In this document: piece by piece, positions 1 through 14,800 of the stretch
Numbering within the stretch: position 1 is the stretch's first letter
Layout of the letters: each line of letters begins with the position of its first letter
From: Pholis gunnellus
Taxonomy: Eukaryota; Chordata; Actinopteri; Perciformes; Pholidae
Assembly: GCA_910591455.2 (NCBI GenBank)
Contig: OU342821.1
Coordinates: 5,374,501 to 5,438,500 of the forward strand
Length of the DNA: 64,000 bases
Direction of reading: 5' to 3'
Position numbers and translations under genes: made by a program
Notes under the pieces: generated by a model
Told to the model about the DNA's origin: nothing
The model's input: only the letters and a program-made list of their open reading frames with translations
The model's database searches: none

Positions 1-1631
1 TTCACTTTCTAGACCTGGAGGTTTTCGCCTGGTTTTGGCCGCATAGAAGCAGCTTCAATGAGCTTCAATGAGCTTTTTCAGTTTTCCTCAGAAATGGTCA
101 ATGTCGTAACAATGTGCTCCTTTAGTCACCTGAAGGTGCAGAGGGCTGGGTCTCATTTAATGAATCATTCTGCTCTGCAGCATGGCTGCTCTTGACCTTT
201 TACAAAGAACATGTATGCATCGGCGGTCGGACACATAATTGATTCCTCAGCAGGTCCTGCACCTAATACAGTTGGACACACTTAGCACATAGGCCACGCT
301 AGCAATAACCCTGCTCTGAAAGACTTATTAATTAGCCTGAAATATTGATGCATGCATAATTTACGATGGATGAGTGACGGAACTGCTAGAGTGAGGGAGA
401 GGACAAAGATGAGCTCAGCGCAGTAATAACAGTCATTTCTTTTTAATGAATGCAGTACTATTTAACAGCATCTCGGGGACAGAAAATAATACAATGACAG
501 CCGATATGGTATCATAAAAATACCAGCATGTAAGGAAGAAAACAGCAATATTGTCACCAAAAATATTTAGTGTGAGAAAATGAAGCTGCATGGAGCAGCA
601 CTATGATGGCGAACAATAAGAATCAATAAAATGGCATCATTAAGTTCAGTGATAAGACGACAAAAGGATACTAAGTGCCATGGAAGGCAATCTATAAAAA
701 TTGATTTTGAGGTGAGATTTAAAAAGCGAGTTCATGCCAGCAGACCAAACGTTAAATGGAAGACCAGCTCCAGCCGCCCGGCCCCAGCGACAGATCGATC
801 AACCTTTCATTTTCATCTGGAGCAGCCAAAAGACTTGAACTGGTGGACTGGTGGAGGCCTCTGAGGACAGCTGGAGGTCCACTACTCACTAATGTAATGG
901 CGGCTGATGTATTAATCAATGTTTTTAAAGATATAATTGGTTTGATAGACTTTTAAGGCTTTTATAGATGGTTGTTCTTCAGCCAGCAGAATGTTCGTGG
1001 TTGACCATGTATCATTTGTGAGGTTTGAGCAGAGGTCACTTACCTTGCTGGGTGATTTCCATATTTACTATATCAAGTCAGAAGAATTCATGTCAGGCGA
1101 GGTGAATTGAGGCTTCAGGCTTGTCAGTATGAGCTCACCAGGAAATTACAGCTGTAAATGATTGGCACAGGGATTCTGTGATGGGTGCAGGTGTATGTTG
1201 TATTTGTGAGGCATGCTCCGGCTTGATTTCTGCTGCACCACATCTGTTTGCAGGCGCGTCTGAGTCAGGTAGTGGCCAGCCTCCACCTAATTGAGGTCTC
1301 CTGGGTTAATGTGGTAAACCTGATCCACACTTCCTTCCTCCGGCTTTGTGATGTCAAGTCTCCGTGTCGTTTAACTCGGAGTTCTCCCCGTCTGGAATGA
1401 CTCCATCCTGGAGTTGACAAAGCATGAAATGGGGGTGGATCGGACACAGTCGCCAAGGGACTTTTTCCTCTGTGAAAGGTGGACATAGATTTCCATTCCA
1501 AAGCAAACAGTGTCACAAGCCCTGTGTGTCACTCTTTTGCAGTTTGTTTTTGCACCATTAATCCCGTGGGCAGGTTGGCATGAAAAGTCAATAGCTTGAC
1601 CACATGACCACAGTCAGGATAAACTATTCTT

Positions 1632-2095
1632 AACTAGAGACGGCCATTAACAACTATAAACTCCATATAAGAAGCGGAGGCGGAAAGAAGTTTTGGAGTC
1701 TCGAGTTCGGCATGTTGGCCATTGTCATTTTGGTTTGTGGCTGTGGCCATCTTGGTTTTTTTGCAACCAGAAGTGACACTAGAGGGTGGAGCTTAGTACA
1801 ATCTAAGGTTGAATAAGACATGTTTAGGTTAACAAAAAGGCTTTAGCTAACTTTAATGAATTGAAAACAGACTGTGAAAGGGTTAAGGTCATAAAACGAA
1901 AACACAGACCTGTCAATCACAAGGTAGCCCCGCCCTAAAGCATACCCTGCTTTATGGTCTATTTGACTCTGAATGGACCATAATTTACTAAATGAACATC
2001 ATGCTGTATTGAAGAAGACTTGAAACTAGAGATTGAGACCATAAACACATGTTTACAATGTTTACTGAGGGAATAAATCAAGTGAGAAGCAGGCC
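1632..2095. repeat. teleost-type dispersed repeat, probably non-autonomous
   Basis: The block from ctagagacggccattaacaa through the stretch near 2080 (ggaataaatcaagtgagaag) resembles a high-copy repeat I associate with ray-finned fish. Recognisable phrases are a low-complexity gccatcttggtt region and gtcaatcacaaggtagcccc. No terminal repeats could be proved and no protein is encoded. Class unknown. Confidence 0.5.
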
Positions 2096-2871
2096 AAAAC
2101 CTTCTTTAAGTACATACAGAATATCAAAATCTAATGCCGTGGAATTTACTGTGAATTATTGCTCCTGAGAAAATAAGCCCTTACAATGTCAATGCCCACA
2201 TGACTTTGCCTATAGTGCCGCACTCAGGAAACCGCTCACAGTTTGGCCTCACTGATGATGGGCATCAATCAGTATGTTGTGCATTTCATCCACCATGTTA
2301 GCATTGTGAGGGACAGTGGTACATGCAACCTCCAGGGGCCTTAAACCTGAGATGTTTTTGGGGTGTTTTTTTGTTTTTTTTGTATCAGTCTCATCAGCTG
2401 TATAGATGCAGTGCGGTGGCACCATCATGATGTTACAAGCCTTGATGCAGACAGAATATTAAACATTTTAAAACATAATATTATTTATGAGCAGTCCAGC
2501 CTTTGGGGACCAATGCTCAGTAGCTCTGATATGGTGAGTCGTACTCCGTCCCTGCACCGATGTAACTCTATGTCTTTGAGGCCTGGGAGCAGAGGCTTGC
2601 GGGCCGATTGCGTGCAGACACCATGGACACCCTCTGCCCCGTCACTGTTTAATCAGACAGAAGATCAGACCTAATTCACGAGTCCTCAGGACTTTGCCCC
2701 CTTTTTTCTACCTCACTGCTGCATTGTGATGCATGCACATGTGCAGGCACACACAAAGTGCATTCATATGATTTATTAATGTCCAAGAGACAAAGGGATG
2801 TACATTTTAAAGTTATGGTGCGACAGATTTACACTGGCAAGAATCATGTCCCCCACCTTTCTCTTTCTAAG

Positions 2872-2872
<1 letters not shown>

Positions 2873-2926
<54 letters not shown>
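2873..2926. repeat. (CA)n microsatellite
   Basis: About 27 uninterrupted AC dinucleotides. Confidence 0.98.
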
Positions 2927-2929
<3 letters not shown>

Positions 2930-5716
2930 GAAACATTAACCTTAAACATCAGTACTACATATTGAAACCTCAACCATTGTTGTAGCATTTATCTTCATCC
3001 TAACCTTGAGCTAAAAATCTAAAAAGGGGACTGACTTTTGTCCCCAAGTAATCTTCCACTTCCTGTGAATCTCTTTGTTTACACAGTATTTTTCACAACA
3101 AAGTCACCAGTGCTTTACATGGATCAAGATTTGAAAACTGAAATATAATACGATACGATAAGATAAGATTAGAGAAAATAGAATCCTATAAACACATAGT
3201 TATTTACCTCAGATTGACCTAACCACCACTAAGACCATATCCTAACCCTCAAACAGCCCATTGAAGAAGTGAGAAGAAAAATAGACACGAATAGAATAAA
3301 GTCGGTGACAAAGGTAGGTGCTATAAATGAAATCCCCCGTCGATAGGAAGCTTTTCTCCAAACCTGTTGAGCCCTCAGTCAGTGTAATGTAGCAGACCGT
3401 CAGTCATCATTATTGAAAAGCACTACAATTATACTGAACTGACTGATTGAACCAAAGGAGTATTGAACAATGACAAAATAACCAACCGGCAAAGAGGGAG
3501 GGGCTAAATCATCTTCACTAATCAATGGAATATTTAACCTTTGACAAGTTCAGGATCAATAGCTGTAGATGAAGGAAACCAACACAACGTTTTTTCTATT
3601 ACATTTTTCAATTCTCTATTCAATTTAGATTATTAATATTGTTCTATAGTAGTAATACTATATATAGTAATCCTCTCAGACTGCCCTACAGACTCCTCCT
3701 CCATGCTCTAAGAGAGATCTGCTCCTCTTAGATCTTTGCACTACACCTCCGTCTTATAGTACTGTCTCCGAGGGATAAGAGCAGAACCTAAAGTGCAACG
3801 TCTTATTTTTGTGAGCTTCCCTGCTGTGCAGCACATCAGTCACCGTGGAGCGTGCTGCTATCTCAGAGTTCAGAGAGGAGACACTGATGGGACAGCGTGG
3901 GCCTCCCACACAGGCTCCTCCGTGTTCAACATGAGCCGCTTTAACTTAATGAAGTAAAGAAGGAGCACAGCGCAGACAGTGAACCAGGCCACCTCAATTA
4001 AAACTTCAAACAACCCCCCGCACTAGCGTGACGACAAAGCTGAATATTTCAATGAGGGCAGTTCCATCTTCTCCGGTTTTTATCCCCTATTCACACAATA
4101 TTCTGTCAATGATGGCAGATGTAAAAGGTCATGTGCCGCCATGTCACAGTGAAGAAAACCCAATAACCTGTATTTTTATTTATTTTGTCAAACCTGTGCC
4201 CATAAATCTTGTTTTAGAATATTCATGAATCAATAAAGCTTGCAAAATCCTGACAAAATATCCAATTTCCGAGATGTCCAAGTGAAATGTTTGGTGCTAG
4301 GACAGACCGGTTATGGCCATTAGACAAGTAGTAAAGTCTTTTCCTCAAACAGGTATGCATACAGATACATCTGGATGAGGCACTATTCATCCAAGAATGG
4401 AAATCCTGTCTTCGCTTGCCCCCACTCAGTCCGGGTCAGAGCACAAATCAGCATCCCAGAGCTGGTAGGCATCGAATGTCACGCTCAAGGACATTTAAGC
4501 ACGGCGGCCACTTGCCGAGCTGGAACCCTTTGGTTCTCCTTTTCTGAGCGCCTGGAGGCAGTCGAGACTGCCAACTCTGACAGTACACTCTTGATAGTGT
4601 TTTATAAGGTGGAGGTGAAAGGGAGAGGTGCGTGGCGGCGTTCTTAAAACAACAGGAAGTTAGTTATTGTAGTTTGACCTGTTTATTGGCAGAGCACACA
4701 TATGCTACACTTAGATTCAGTGTGAGGATGTTCTCTCTGTGTATAGGAATCTGCTAAAAAAAATCACAAGACAAAAATGCTCCATGTAAGTCCAAAGCCT
4801 GCCTGACAAGTTTTCTTCAGTATCAAAGCAATCCATTCATATTTGTTTGTACACCACATGGGTACATTGCAAACAGGAACTGCTTCTAGCCAAATTCAAC
4901 AGACTTTTAATGATGCCAATATGCCTGAATGTAAACTACTATATGTAAAGAAATGAACAGGGTTCAAGTTGTAGCCTTCAGTGTGATGCTCTGAATCCAT
5001 GGCAACATTACATGTGAGCGTTATTCGGACTCCTCCTCAGTACATTTGAGGTGGATGGAATTTTGTTTAAACAAGCAAGCAGCTGCCAAGCTAGAACCCT
5101 GGTCCTCCATTATTTAGCAGTCAGCTCCTACTACTTTTACTCTATTTACAGTACTTAATCATGTATTACCATTTCGGCGACCTAAAGCTCCCTGGTTATT
5201 AACTACATCGATGTGGGCCCATTGCCAAAGCGTATTCCTGCGGAGGCTTCTGCTTCAGTAACTTTCCCCAAACAATAATTGCTTTTACAGGACAAAGGCA
5301 GATGCACTGTGGGCTCCCTGAGCATGAGGGTCTTTTCCCCCAAAAAAGGCGCTCCTCCCCACAGTGGCTGTCTGTGCTCTGCTGGCTGCGTGCCTAATTA
5401 AAGGTCAGTTAGCTAGCTGGGTGCCAAAGCGGCATAAACACATTAAAGGGAAATGCCACTCAATAACGTAACTCGGTGGAGGTTTTGTGAACATCGGGTG
5501 CTGTGTCCAGTTGCCTGGAACACCAATATCGCTCTGCAAGCTAGGGCTCGGGAGAGTTAATGAGCTCGTACTGGTGCGACTGCTCAGTGCCTCTCAGCTG
5601 TCAGAGCAGTTTAAAGTGGACATAGAAGCCTTTTTTTTGTGGCGCAGTAAAAAAAGATCCGTCCTTTGAGTTAAGTTGTTCATCCAACTTGTGTGCGTGT
5701 GTTTTTTTTCCCCCAG

Positions 5717-5822
5717 TGAGCATGACTTGGGTGAGGATGACATCTACGACTGCGTGCCGTGTGAGGACGACGGGGATGACATCTATGAGGACATCATTAA
5801 GGTGGAAGTACGACAACCCATG
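5717..5822 (+). CDS. vav2: vav2 exon: acidic regulatory region
   Basis: The acceptor is a T-run ending cag and the donor is ATG/gtgaga. The first base completes a split Asp codon. It encodes EHDLGEDDIYDCVP and then GDDIYEDIIKVEV. The tyrosine in DDIYDC matches the autoinhibitory tyrosine of VAV proteins (Tyr172 in mammalian VAV2), whose phosphorylation frees the DH domain. A second DDIYED tyrosine follows 13 residues later. Confidence 0.95.
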
Positions 5823-8800
5823 GTGAGAACACTCTGTCACAATTCCTGCTTTTTTATCATAAGGTTTTTTTTTTGTGAATTATTAATGATGTAATTGTCT
5901 CAGGTGTTTGTCATATTTTGCTGAAGGTCTATATGACTAAAGGGTTGCATTTTGTTAGTCACCTTAGACACAGATGCTTCTTTATCTGGTGTACATTAGA
6001 CAATACTTATTACCAGGAAAGAAGCAATGAACTAAAAAAAGAGGAAACACACTTCTTGGAGGAAGACCTACCTTCGTATTTGCCTGATGTCAGATCTCTA
6101 AACGCACTCCGATCTCTTACACAACTGCTGATTAATTTGACTTCTGACTTGTACTGCTTTGCCTTTCCCATGCTGCAGATCAGATACATGCAGGTGAGTG
6201 CTGCTGTGCTTTGTGACTCACCTTACCCTGTCAGCTAACTCCCTCCACCACTTCACTTAAAACGAACTCATAGCATCCCAAGAGAATGTCCTGCCAGTTA
6301 GATTATTGACCCGTGCCTGGGCTGGTAGAGGGGAGCCCATCTGGTCCAAGGTGTGCCTCAGGGCCCTTTTGGAGGCTTCGGTTGTGACTTCAGCTCGGTG
6401 ACATCAGCGAGGACCACCAGCTGCCACAAATAAACGTTATCCTGCTGGCTTTGCGCCCTGCTTCTGATTGGTTGATTACTTTCTGGATTGAGGCCTTGAC
6501 TAGACTTGCATGTCTAAATTGCTAGTTACAGTTTTTGTATTATCTGCACTGGTTATCAACAGCCAAATCTGTTCCAGATGGCTTTGTTAGTAACTCTGCA
6601 GTCAGGCCTGCTCAAACACCCTCCCACAACACAGAACATCTCTATAGAAATGAAGCCTCTCTCTGTGACGTTCTACCCCAGCATCAGTTTTGGACTTTCC
6701 GCTCGTTACATGCATACATTTTCCTTTAAAAATAAACTTCCAGTGTATGTTTACTTACAACAAAGCCTCATGGTTAGGCTTTGGAAAGAAATCGTGGTTT
6801 GGGTTAAAATAAGTCCACTTTAAATAACTGCACTTCTTACCTAACTGCCGTTTGTAAAGACTGGAAGTTACTCAGGACACTAAAACTGGGTCTCCTGGGT
6901 GATAGTCCTGTGTTTGTTTGAATCTATACAGACTTTCTCGCCATTTAAATGATATCAGCGTTTTATATATAGCCACGGAAGGATTTACGTTGGAGCTTGG
7001 TGTTTCTAATGCAGATGCGAAAGGTCTGGGAGTGAGACTAGGTTGATATATATTCATGTTTATACGACCTACTCAGATGTCAGGACTCTTGACAAACGCT
7101 CTGAGTAAATCAGTTTGTAACTTTTCCCAATCCTCAAAACGTGCCCGCTTGCATGGCTATGACTTAAAAACTCCATATTCATCTACTTATGCATACATAT
7201 GCCTTGTTCAGCCAGCCAGCCCACACATACAGTGACACTAAAAAGCTCTGACGCGTCCTTTTCTCCCCAAAGTCATTGTTCATCGCCACCTCACTTTACT
7301 CCCTGCCACCAAACTGCAGTCATATATGTGTGTAGAGAACTGTCAGACCTGAGGGACGGCACCGTAGCGCACTTAATGGTGCAGAGTGTTAACTTGTTTA
7401 AACACAGACCGTTTTAGATTTTTGAATGCATCTTTCCTTTGGTTCCACTAACTATTGCTTTCCATTCATTTGCAGACTGTATGAAAATCAACTAGCAAAT
7501 CCAATCAATTATTGTTTGCCCAGGACTCCCTGGACAGCAGAATTGATTGTGAATAGATTATCCTGTTGAAATGACGTAGAACGGACTCTAGAAACCAGCT
7601 TGAGTCGCGTAATCCATCACAGTCAACATCAAGTCCGTCGTTCGTCGTTGTCAATGTTTCATTATGGTTGCATGGTAAATTGATTGGGAAAAGTCGGCAC
7701 AGCATTATCTCATACAGATAATGCTGTTTGATAGATTACACAACTCAAGCAAAGGAAATGAATAGAAGCCATTGACCTCCTGCAATGGTAAAAAAAAACA
7801 CCAACATATATTACAATTTCCAAAATACAGCAGCAAGGTTTGCAAAAGGCTTAGTTATCAGGATATATGTGTTTTGAGAATTGACTGAAACATAAAAGGC
7901 CACACTGGTATGGGCCTTTAAAAATACTACAAAAGAAAAACTGTGTTTGTGCGTCACAAATTTAGATAGATAATCAATGTGAAATCTGTGCATGAATATC
8001 ATGCACTTCCCTGCGATCATCACAAAAAACAGTAAACAGTAATCACAAGGAAACTATTGTAGGTCTGGACTATGTAAAAAGAGAATCAATGATCCAAAAT
8101 CACGCAGTCTAATTGTCCTGTCTCGCCTGTATTGTTTCCTTGTCTCGCCGTAGAAAATGGGTATGACAGAAGATGACAAGAGAAATTGCTGCTTAGTGGA
8201 GATCCAGGAGACGGAAGAAAAGTACTACAAGACTTTAGAGGACATTGAGAAGGTGAGTGCACATGCACTGTTGTGAAGAGAGTTTTCCTTTTGTCAGTTC
8301 TTCTTTGTTGGTGTCTTAGGCCTGTGGGCCAGGTCGCAGCATGGAAATGTCAGCTATCGGGACATTAATTGGAGGGCGCAAATGTCACAGGAGCCGGTCA
8401 ATAGGTTTATTATTGGCTCAGCAGGAGACACTAAACCCTGGGGCTTTAAGAATAGACACGCACGTCACAGCCGGCAGAGTATATTATTGTTGTATGTGAA
8501 CACAGAATCCAATACAGTATCCAGCTGAAAAGAAGAACCTATTACTTACACATTACACATATTACATCACCTAAAATTGTGTGAGAATATTACATTGTTT
8601 TCTCAAGAATCTTTACCTCCCACTGGTGTGTTGTTTGCCTACCCGTCACAGTTTCTTTATTTCCTTCTGTGTTTCTGCTCGTTAGTGATTACAGTTGCGG
8701 TAACATTGGACACCCCTACAGCCGGGAAAAAACCCAGACAAACTTGATTTGCATCCACATAAAACAGCGGATTATGTGTGCGTAAAGAGTCATAAACTCG

Positions 8801-11800
8801 CACACTTGCACCATCTCTCTCCGTGTGATAATGAGCCATTGTTAAGCTCGGCGCTGCTAACACATCACTTTCCGCATTGACAGATTTCATTCGCGATTTG
8901 ATGGAGCGCCGCAAATCACGCGCTCCGCTAATTTCATTAAACTAAATGGGCATCCTGTGTTTGCCGCGTTGGCCCAACGCGAAACTAAATGGGAATAAAT
9001 AACCCTCTCGTGATCAGAGGACTCGTTAAGCTTAATTGAGTTGGGGTTAATAAAGCCTCATTTCTTCATTGCTTCTTAGTTGATCTATTTGTTGTTGTTT
9101 ATGATGATGGAATGTGACAACCATAAAACAATGTTGGAGAAACAATAGGCAGGTTTCTCTTCCGTAAGCATAAGTGCAGCTTTGACGTGACGGCAGATAC
9201 AGTGTTATATCCTGAAATCAAATAACTCGTGCACCCTGTAAACAACAATATGGTGGCTCCATCTTCTACAATATAATGCGAAACAAATCTGCTAAAAGCT
9301 TGGCTGGAGCTTTATTGAATTTTATCCATAAACATTTTTTTAAATGAAAGACGGACAACTCTGGGTACCGCATTTGTTCCTCAGCTGATATTTAGTCTTT
9401 CCCCTGATTGTTCTCTCGTTTCTCTTTAGAACTACATGATCCCGTTGAAGCAAGTCATGAGTCCACAGGACATGGAGGCTATCTTTGTCAATCTTGAGGT
9501 GAGGACCCGCTCAAGCAAAGCAAATTAATTCTATACAGCACGCCTGAGTGTCCAGCACACCACGTGAATAATTCAACATGTGTATGGGTGGCCGAATGAA
9601 TAAAATACAGGGTGCGTTGTAGATTATTAATGTTAATATTCACGCTTTGATTTGCACTGCCATTTTGATGTCACAGTTCAATGTTTTCATCACAAAGGGG
9701 GGGGGGGGGGGGGGGGGGGTGAACAAAATAGTATATGTATTTTCACTCTTTTTAATTAACTTACAGTGACTCATGGGCTGTAATTCTTGTTGTACAATTT
9801 GATCAAAAGCAACATTTCAATATTACCAAAACTGTGAACACCTAAAGGAACATTAGGTAACTAATTTTTTTTCTAACATTAGGCATTTCTAACATGGTAG
9901 CTTATGCGCTGCGATTCAACAAATTCAACAAATGTTTTATATATATATATAGCTGAATTTGTAGACTCTCAATTAGTTTCCACTGTCCTTGGGTCGTCCA
10001 AATAATAATCTACAGATGAACTGGTTATGCATGTGAGAATCAACTGAATCAAGTAAAGGATATTACGTTTAAAGCAGTAAAGGGTTTGACTGCAGTCAGT
10101 TGAATATTAGTACATTCTTTTGTTGAATAGGAAATAACTATCCACGGTGTCAGTGGTTCTTTTTATGTTAACAACTATGTATAAAGGATTCATTATAGTA
10201 GAATGGGTAGATTGTAATTTGTTGTATGATGTGCACTCAGGATGTAATAAAAGTCCACTTCGCCCTCCTGCGAGCCATTGACCTGAACATGGTCACTGGA
10301 GGAAACGGCCTGGGGAAGATCTTCTTTGACTTCAAGGAAAGGTTAGTAATCAGAAACGTGTCTGCGTTGTTGAATCCCTGCACAAGCAGATGTTGTTGTT
10401 CTTTCGGTATATTGAGTATTAAACCCACTTGTAGTTAAGAGGAAGCTGCAGATTTGCTTCCCTTTTTAAAGTCAGTAGGCTGCATCATGGTGAGTATCCA
10501 CACATCGGTCAGAGGATTGCTGGGATTAGTGTTAAAAGAATTTAAAACTAAATCAAATGTTTGAGAAAAAAGCTGAGAAACCGTGTAACCAATTGTTCCC
10601 CATTCAACCAACATGGTGAATATAAATCCACTAAAGACTGCGTTTGCTTGTCACAGTTATTCCTGCACTGCTCGAAGTACAGTAAGAATACATTTAAACT
10701 GTTTCTGCACTTCAACTTGTTTCAAGTGTTTGACAAAATCAGGTTTCACTTTATTTCAAGTGCAGCCACCTGCCTCGTCTGTTCTGTTTAAAGGTGATCA
10801 CCGGCACTCACACCATGTATCAAGGAGATGGAGCTTTCGGTTGTGCTGCTTTGGCACATCACCATACCACTGCTATTTATGCCCTCATTCACACTGCAAC
10901 CTAATATACGTTTTCTATTTGCACCATCATTTAAAACACTTATATTGATATTACGCATATGTAATATATTTGTTGTAGTTATCTATATATGCAACCATAT
11001 GTATTACTTGGAAATATAATTTAGTTTTCCTTATAATTTATTTATTGTTACCTTTAGAGAGTTTGTTATTACCTATACAGTATGTTTCTTAATATCCTAT
11101 TAATTTAAATATTTTGGATATACTCTTTTTACATTTTACGTATGCCTAGCATGGAGGGGCCGACAACTACATTTCACTTTACAAATCAGAATATTCACTG
11201 TTTCACTTGTTCATAGAAAGGAATGTCTTCGGAGAGAAGAAGGGGATTTCTGTGCCGTGGAACCGGGAAAGCAGATGTTTATTAGCAAAGAGGTTTTTCC
11301 TCTCAGATCTCAATCTTGCCCAGCTGCTGAGCAACGTGCGGATCATTTGCATCCCTGAGGGGAGCGGTGATTTGCACTCCCTGCTGTGCCGAGTGTGGCT
11401 GCTTCATAGGTAATGGTGATGATGGGGATGATAGGTTCTGGCCCTGGTCATAATTCCACACACAGCCGTGGATATGCCACTCTCCTCACATGATGCACCC
11501 ATTACTGCAAGAGTGAGTAACACACCGCCAAATGTGTGTGCCTACCTCTTTGTGCATTCATAAGCACGTATTATATTCTTCTGCTCAGTGATCCTGATAA
11601 CACACAAACTCTTTTTTTCCCCCTCCTCCTCATCCTTCCAGCCTGAAACAGACATTCACAGTAGTTCTTTGGTTGACGTCAGTTTTCATAGGTAATAGGC
11701 TTGTCGCATGCTTCTTCCTTAAGCCTAGAGGGCCATGTAACACAAAGTTGGTGTGACATTAGAGGCTCAATTTCTGCTAATAGACGGAGGCAGGCACATA

Positions 11801-14800
11801 CTCTCTCCCTCTATCTCTCTCACACACACACACACATGCATGGACACACTCCTACTGTACCTCCTTCCCTGTTCAGCTCATCTGACTCTCTGATCTGATT
11901 GAACAGTGGTTGGGAATCTTCATTTGCACGCAATCCCAGATAAGGTCCAGCTCGCCAAAGGTCCCCGTAGAGAACTGGGAGTTTGTCTCGTGAAAGCTCA
12001 GAGGATGCACACGGGAAGAGAGAAACAGGGAAAAGACTGGAAAAGAGTTTGGCAGAAACCGTAGTGTTACAGTCCTATCTTGTTGATTGAATAGTTTTGT
12101 GATTTAAGCCCTGTTTTTTGCACGTTTTTTTCTTTTAGACTAAATGTGAACAAAAAATGGACATATTGTTATAATGATTCACGTCCGGCCCCAGTCATGT
12201 GATGAATAAGGAAATTGTCTTCCATCCCGCGTGAATCTCGTGACCCACTGGATTCCCAGAAAAATGTTCGCCTCTAGAGGTCGACTGCTAATAAAGCGCC
12301 AAGGCCTAGGTTACAGTCGGCATTACATCGAATTCCAAAAGTGTTTAGGTCAAGGCTCTGTGCAGGATAGTCAAGTTATTTCACACCCAACTGGGAAGAA
12401 ACATTTCTTTATGGACCTAGCGTTGTGCACTAGGACACTACCACGATGAAACCAGACTGTCAAACTGTTGCCGCAAAGATGGAAACATGCTAAACTGCAA
12501 TATCCTTGCATAATGTAGCATTAAGATTACTTTCATTGGAACTAAGTTGTCCAAACCGGGAAAAAGAGCCACAGAGTAATAGTACACATTTGTTGTTTTG
12601 AAATGGATGTTAACCTTCTATCGCTGACAGAAATAACTAACATTTATCTTCTATTCATAAACAAATTTGCTGATGACATGCTGCTGTTCTTTGTTAAAAT
12701 GTATCAAGTGGTGACATTCTCGGAAATGAGAAGCAGGGTTATTTTAAGAAAACGGTTCATTAGATTTGCAGATTCTGTGCGTCGCAGGCTTTGACTCTGT
12801 TTGACGTGTATACCTGCCTCATTATAAGCCACCGGGGTGTCTTGTCTCTCTGTGGCGATAAGCGACAGGGACCAGGGGATTTGGACTCGCACGGCACCGC
12901 TCCCATCATGCATCTTGGCGATTTTTCTGAGGACCAGGCTTGGCATAATTAATTTGGCTATCTATGCTTGTAAGTCCAGGTGACCTTTACAACAATGTGC
13001 TTGTTTTTCTCTCTCTCATGTTGGTGCAAAAGATAAAAAGCTTTTCTTTTTTTTCTTCTTCTATTGGTCATTTAACTGAATGCCATGCTGCAAATGTCAC
13101 TGGTTTATCTCGACTACTTCTCAATTTTTAAACGGCCAGAACTGGGCTAAGGGGAAAAGTGGGCTCGGAGGAAGCTCTATAAACTCAATGGGCATCTGAG
13201 TACGCTCTTGTTGATATCCTCATTGTCGACATTCCCCAACTCATTTCCGGAGTAATCTTGGCTCCCTGATATCATTGCAGTCCCTAATCATGGCTGCACT
13301 ACGAGCCTCTTTATTGGAGGTCTTTGCTCTATGTTCTCCTCCATTTACTGTGTGCTGGAAATGTTGAGTGGAGGTGAGGGGGTCCCAATGCCATGTGTCA
13401 GAGAATATTAGCTCGCTCCACGGCCTGTCACTTCTGGTTTGCTTGGAGATTGGCTCAGCACGTAGGGCTTCATGAGGGTGGGGGTTGAAGGCCCAGGGCG
13501 CAGTTCCTCAAAATTGCATTTTCTGTGAAATAACATGCACGACAGCATCCTCATTATTCACGAGGCCAGAACAGCAGGGCGATATGACAGCCCTGAAAAT
13601 AATTCAAACAAGCAAGTTTTTACTGCACCAGCAAACTCTCCAATAAAGGAAAAGTGTCTGAAACAGCTCTGTCGTTTAGAGGTTGCTGTGTAGCTTCTCC
13701 TTTTCATTATAGCCTGTTTGCAAACTTCTTTTTCAGTTTCTCCTGTAGGTTTTTAGGCCTTATGTTTTTGGGCTGTCCGTCCCTATTTCTGCCTGTTCGT
13801 ACTTACGCACGTTCATATGTCCCATTTTCTGGAACATGTCTGGCCCTGAGGGAATTTCTTCAAATTTGGCACAAATGTCCACTTGAATTCAAGAACGAAC
13901 GGAATAGAATTTGGTGCTCGAAGATCCAAGAAAAACCTTGAGGGATTTTCATTACAGCTGCCACAAACATCTACTTGGACTCAAGGATGAACTGATTCCT
14001 GATTGTGAACTCACAAAACAAGAATCCACATGCTAATTAATACACTTTCACACAAATGGCTAATAGATTCAAATGCCGTGATGACATTTCGGACAAGCGT
14101 GAATGTAAACTGCACCTTACTCTTTGGCGAAGGCAACTCTAAATTATAGTCCGTAATAAGGAAAATCAACGTGTGCTCAAAGGCAAAGAAGGCAAAGATG
14201 GCATGTGATAAACACAGAACCCACATTAAACCAGCAGCATTATTAATGCTTCACTCTAGCAAATGTTGGACCTTTGAAATCCCACTACAATTATTAGGCT
14301 TTATAAGTGTTTGAATATGCTGCATGACATGATAGAGTAACGCTGCAATAGCTTAATTCCCTTGCTCTGAAGATGTCTAAGTTTGCTTTCGTTGTTTTGG
14401 GAAAGGCCAATATAGAGCTTAATTAGACTTCCAATTAATACTTCCATTTATTTGTAATTAATATTTGCAATATATTCAAAATGTTTAACTTTTTCTTGTA
14501 TATACAACACGGTGTTTTGGATTGCAAAGTTTCAAGCAGCAATTCAAGGGGAAAACAGGGCATGATGAGTCGTTGCCTCCCACAGTGATGTGTTCAGACG
14601 TGGTGTCAAGTTAGAAGTGTGCTTATCACCGTGTCAACGACTAATTACGCATGACTGCGCCAAGAGTGGATGCATGCTGCAGTGTGCTTGTGTGTCATCA
14701 GCCCTTTTCTTCCGCTGCCTATCTCAGTGAAGAGGACAAAGCCTCTGACTCGCCTCTCCAGCCTCAGACGAAAGGCTGTTATTATATGTGTGAATATATA

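Larger units (their letters stand above)
1..5716 (+). other. vav2: vav2 intron (5' end outside window)
   Basis: Intronic sequence upstream of the first visible vav2 exon. I saw no CH-domain or earlier acidic exon in it. It holds a probable dispersed repeat at about 1632-2095 and a CA repeat at 2873-2926. Confidence 0.75.

Noticed and set aside
2776..2988. Open frame rich in CV dipeptides on the - strand
   Set aside because: It is a translation of the CA/GT microsatellite; the same applies to frames at 15932-16204 and 51709-52040.
1..5716. Possible earlier vav2 exons (CH domain)
   Set aside because: No calponin-homology sequence or acidic exon was recognised in any frame; these exons should lie upstream of the window.
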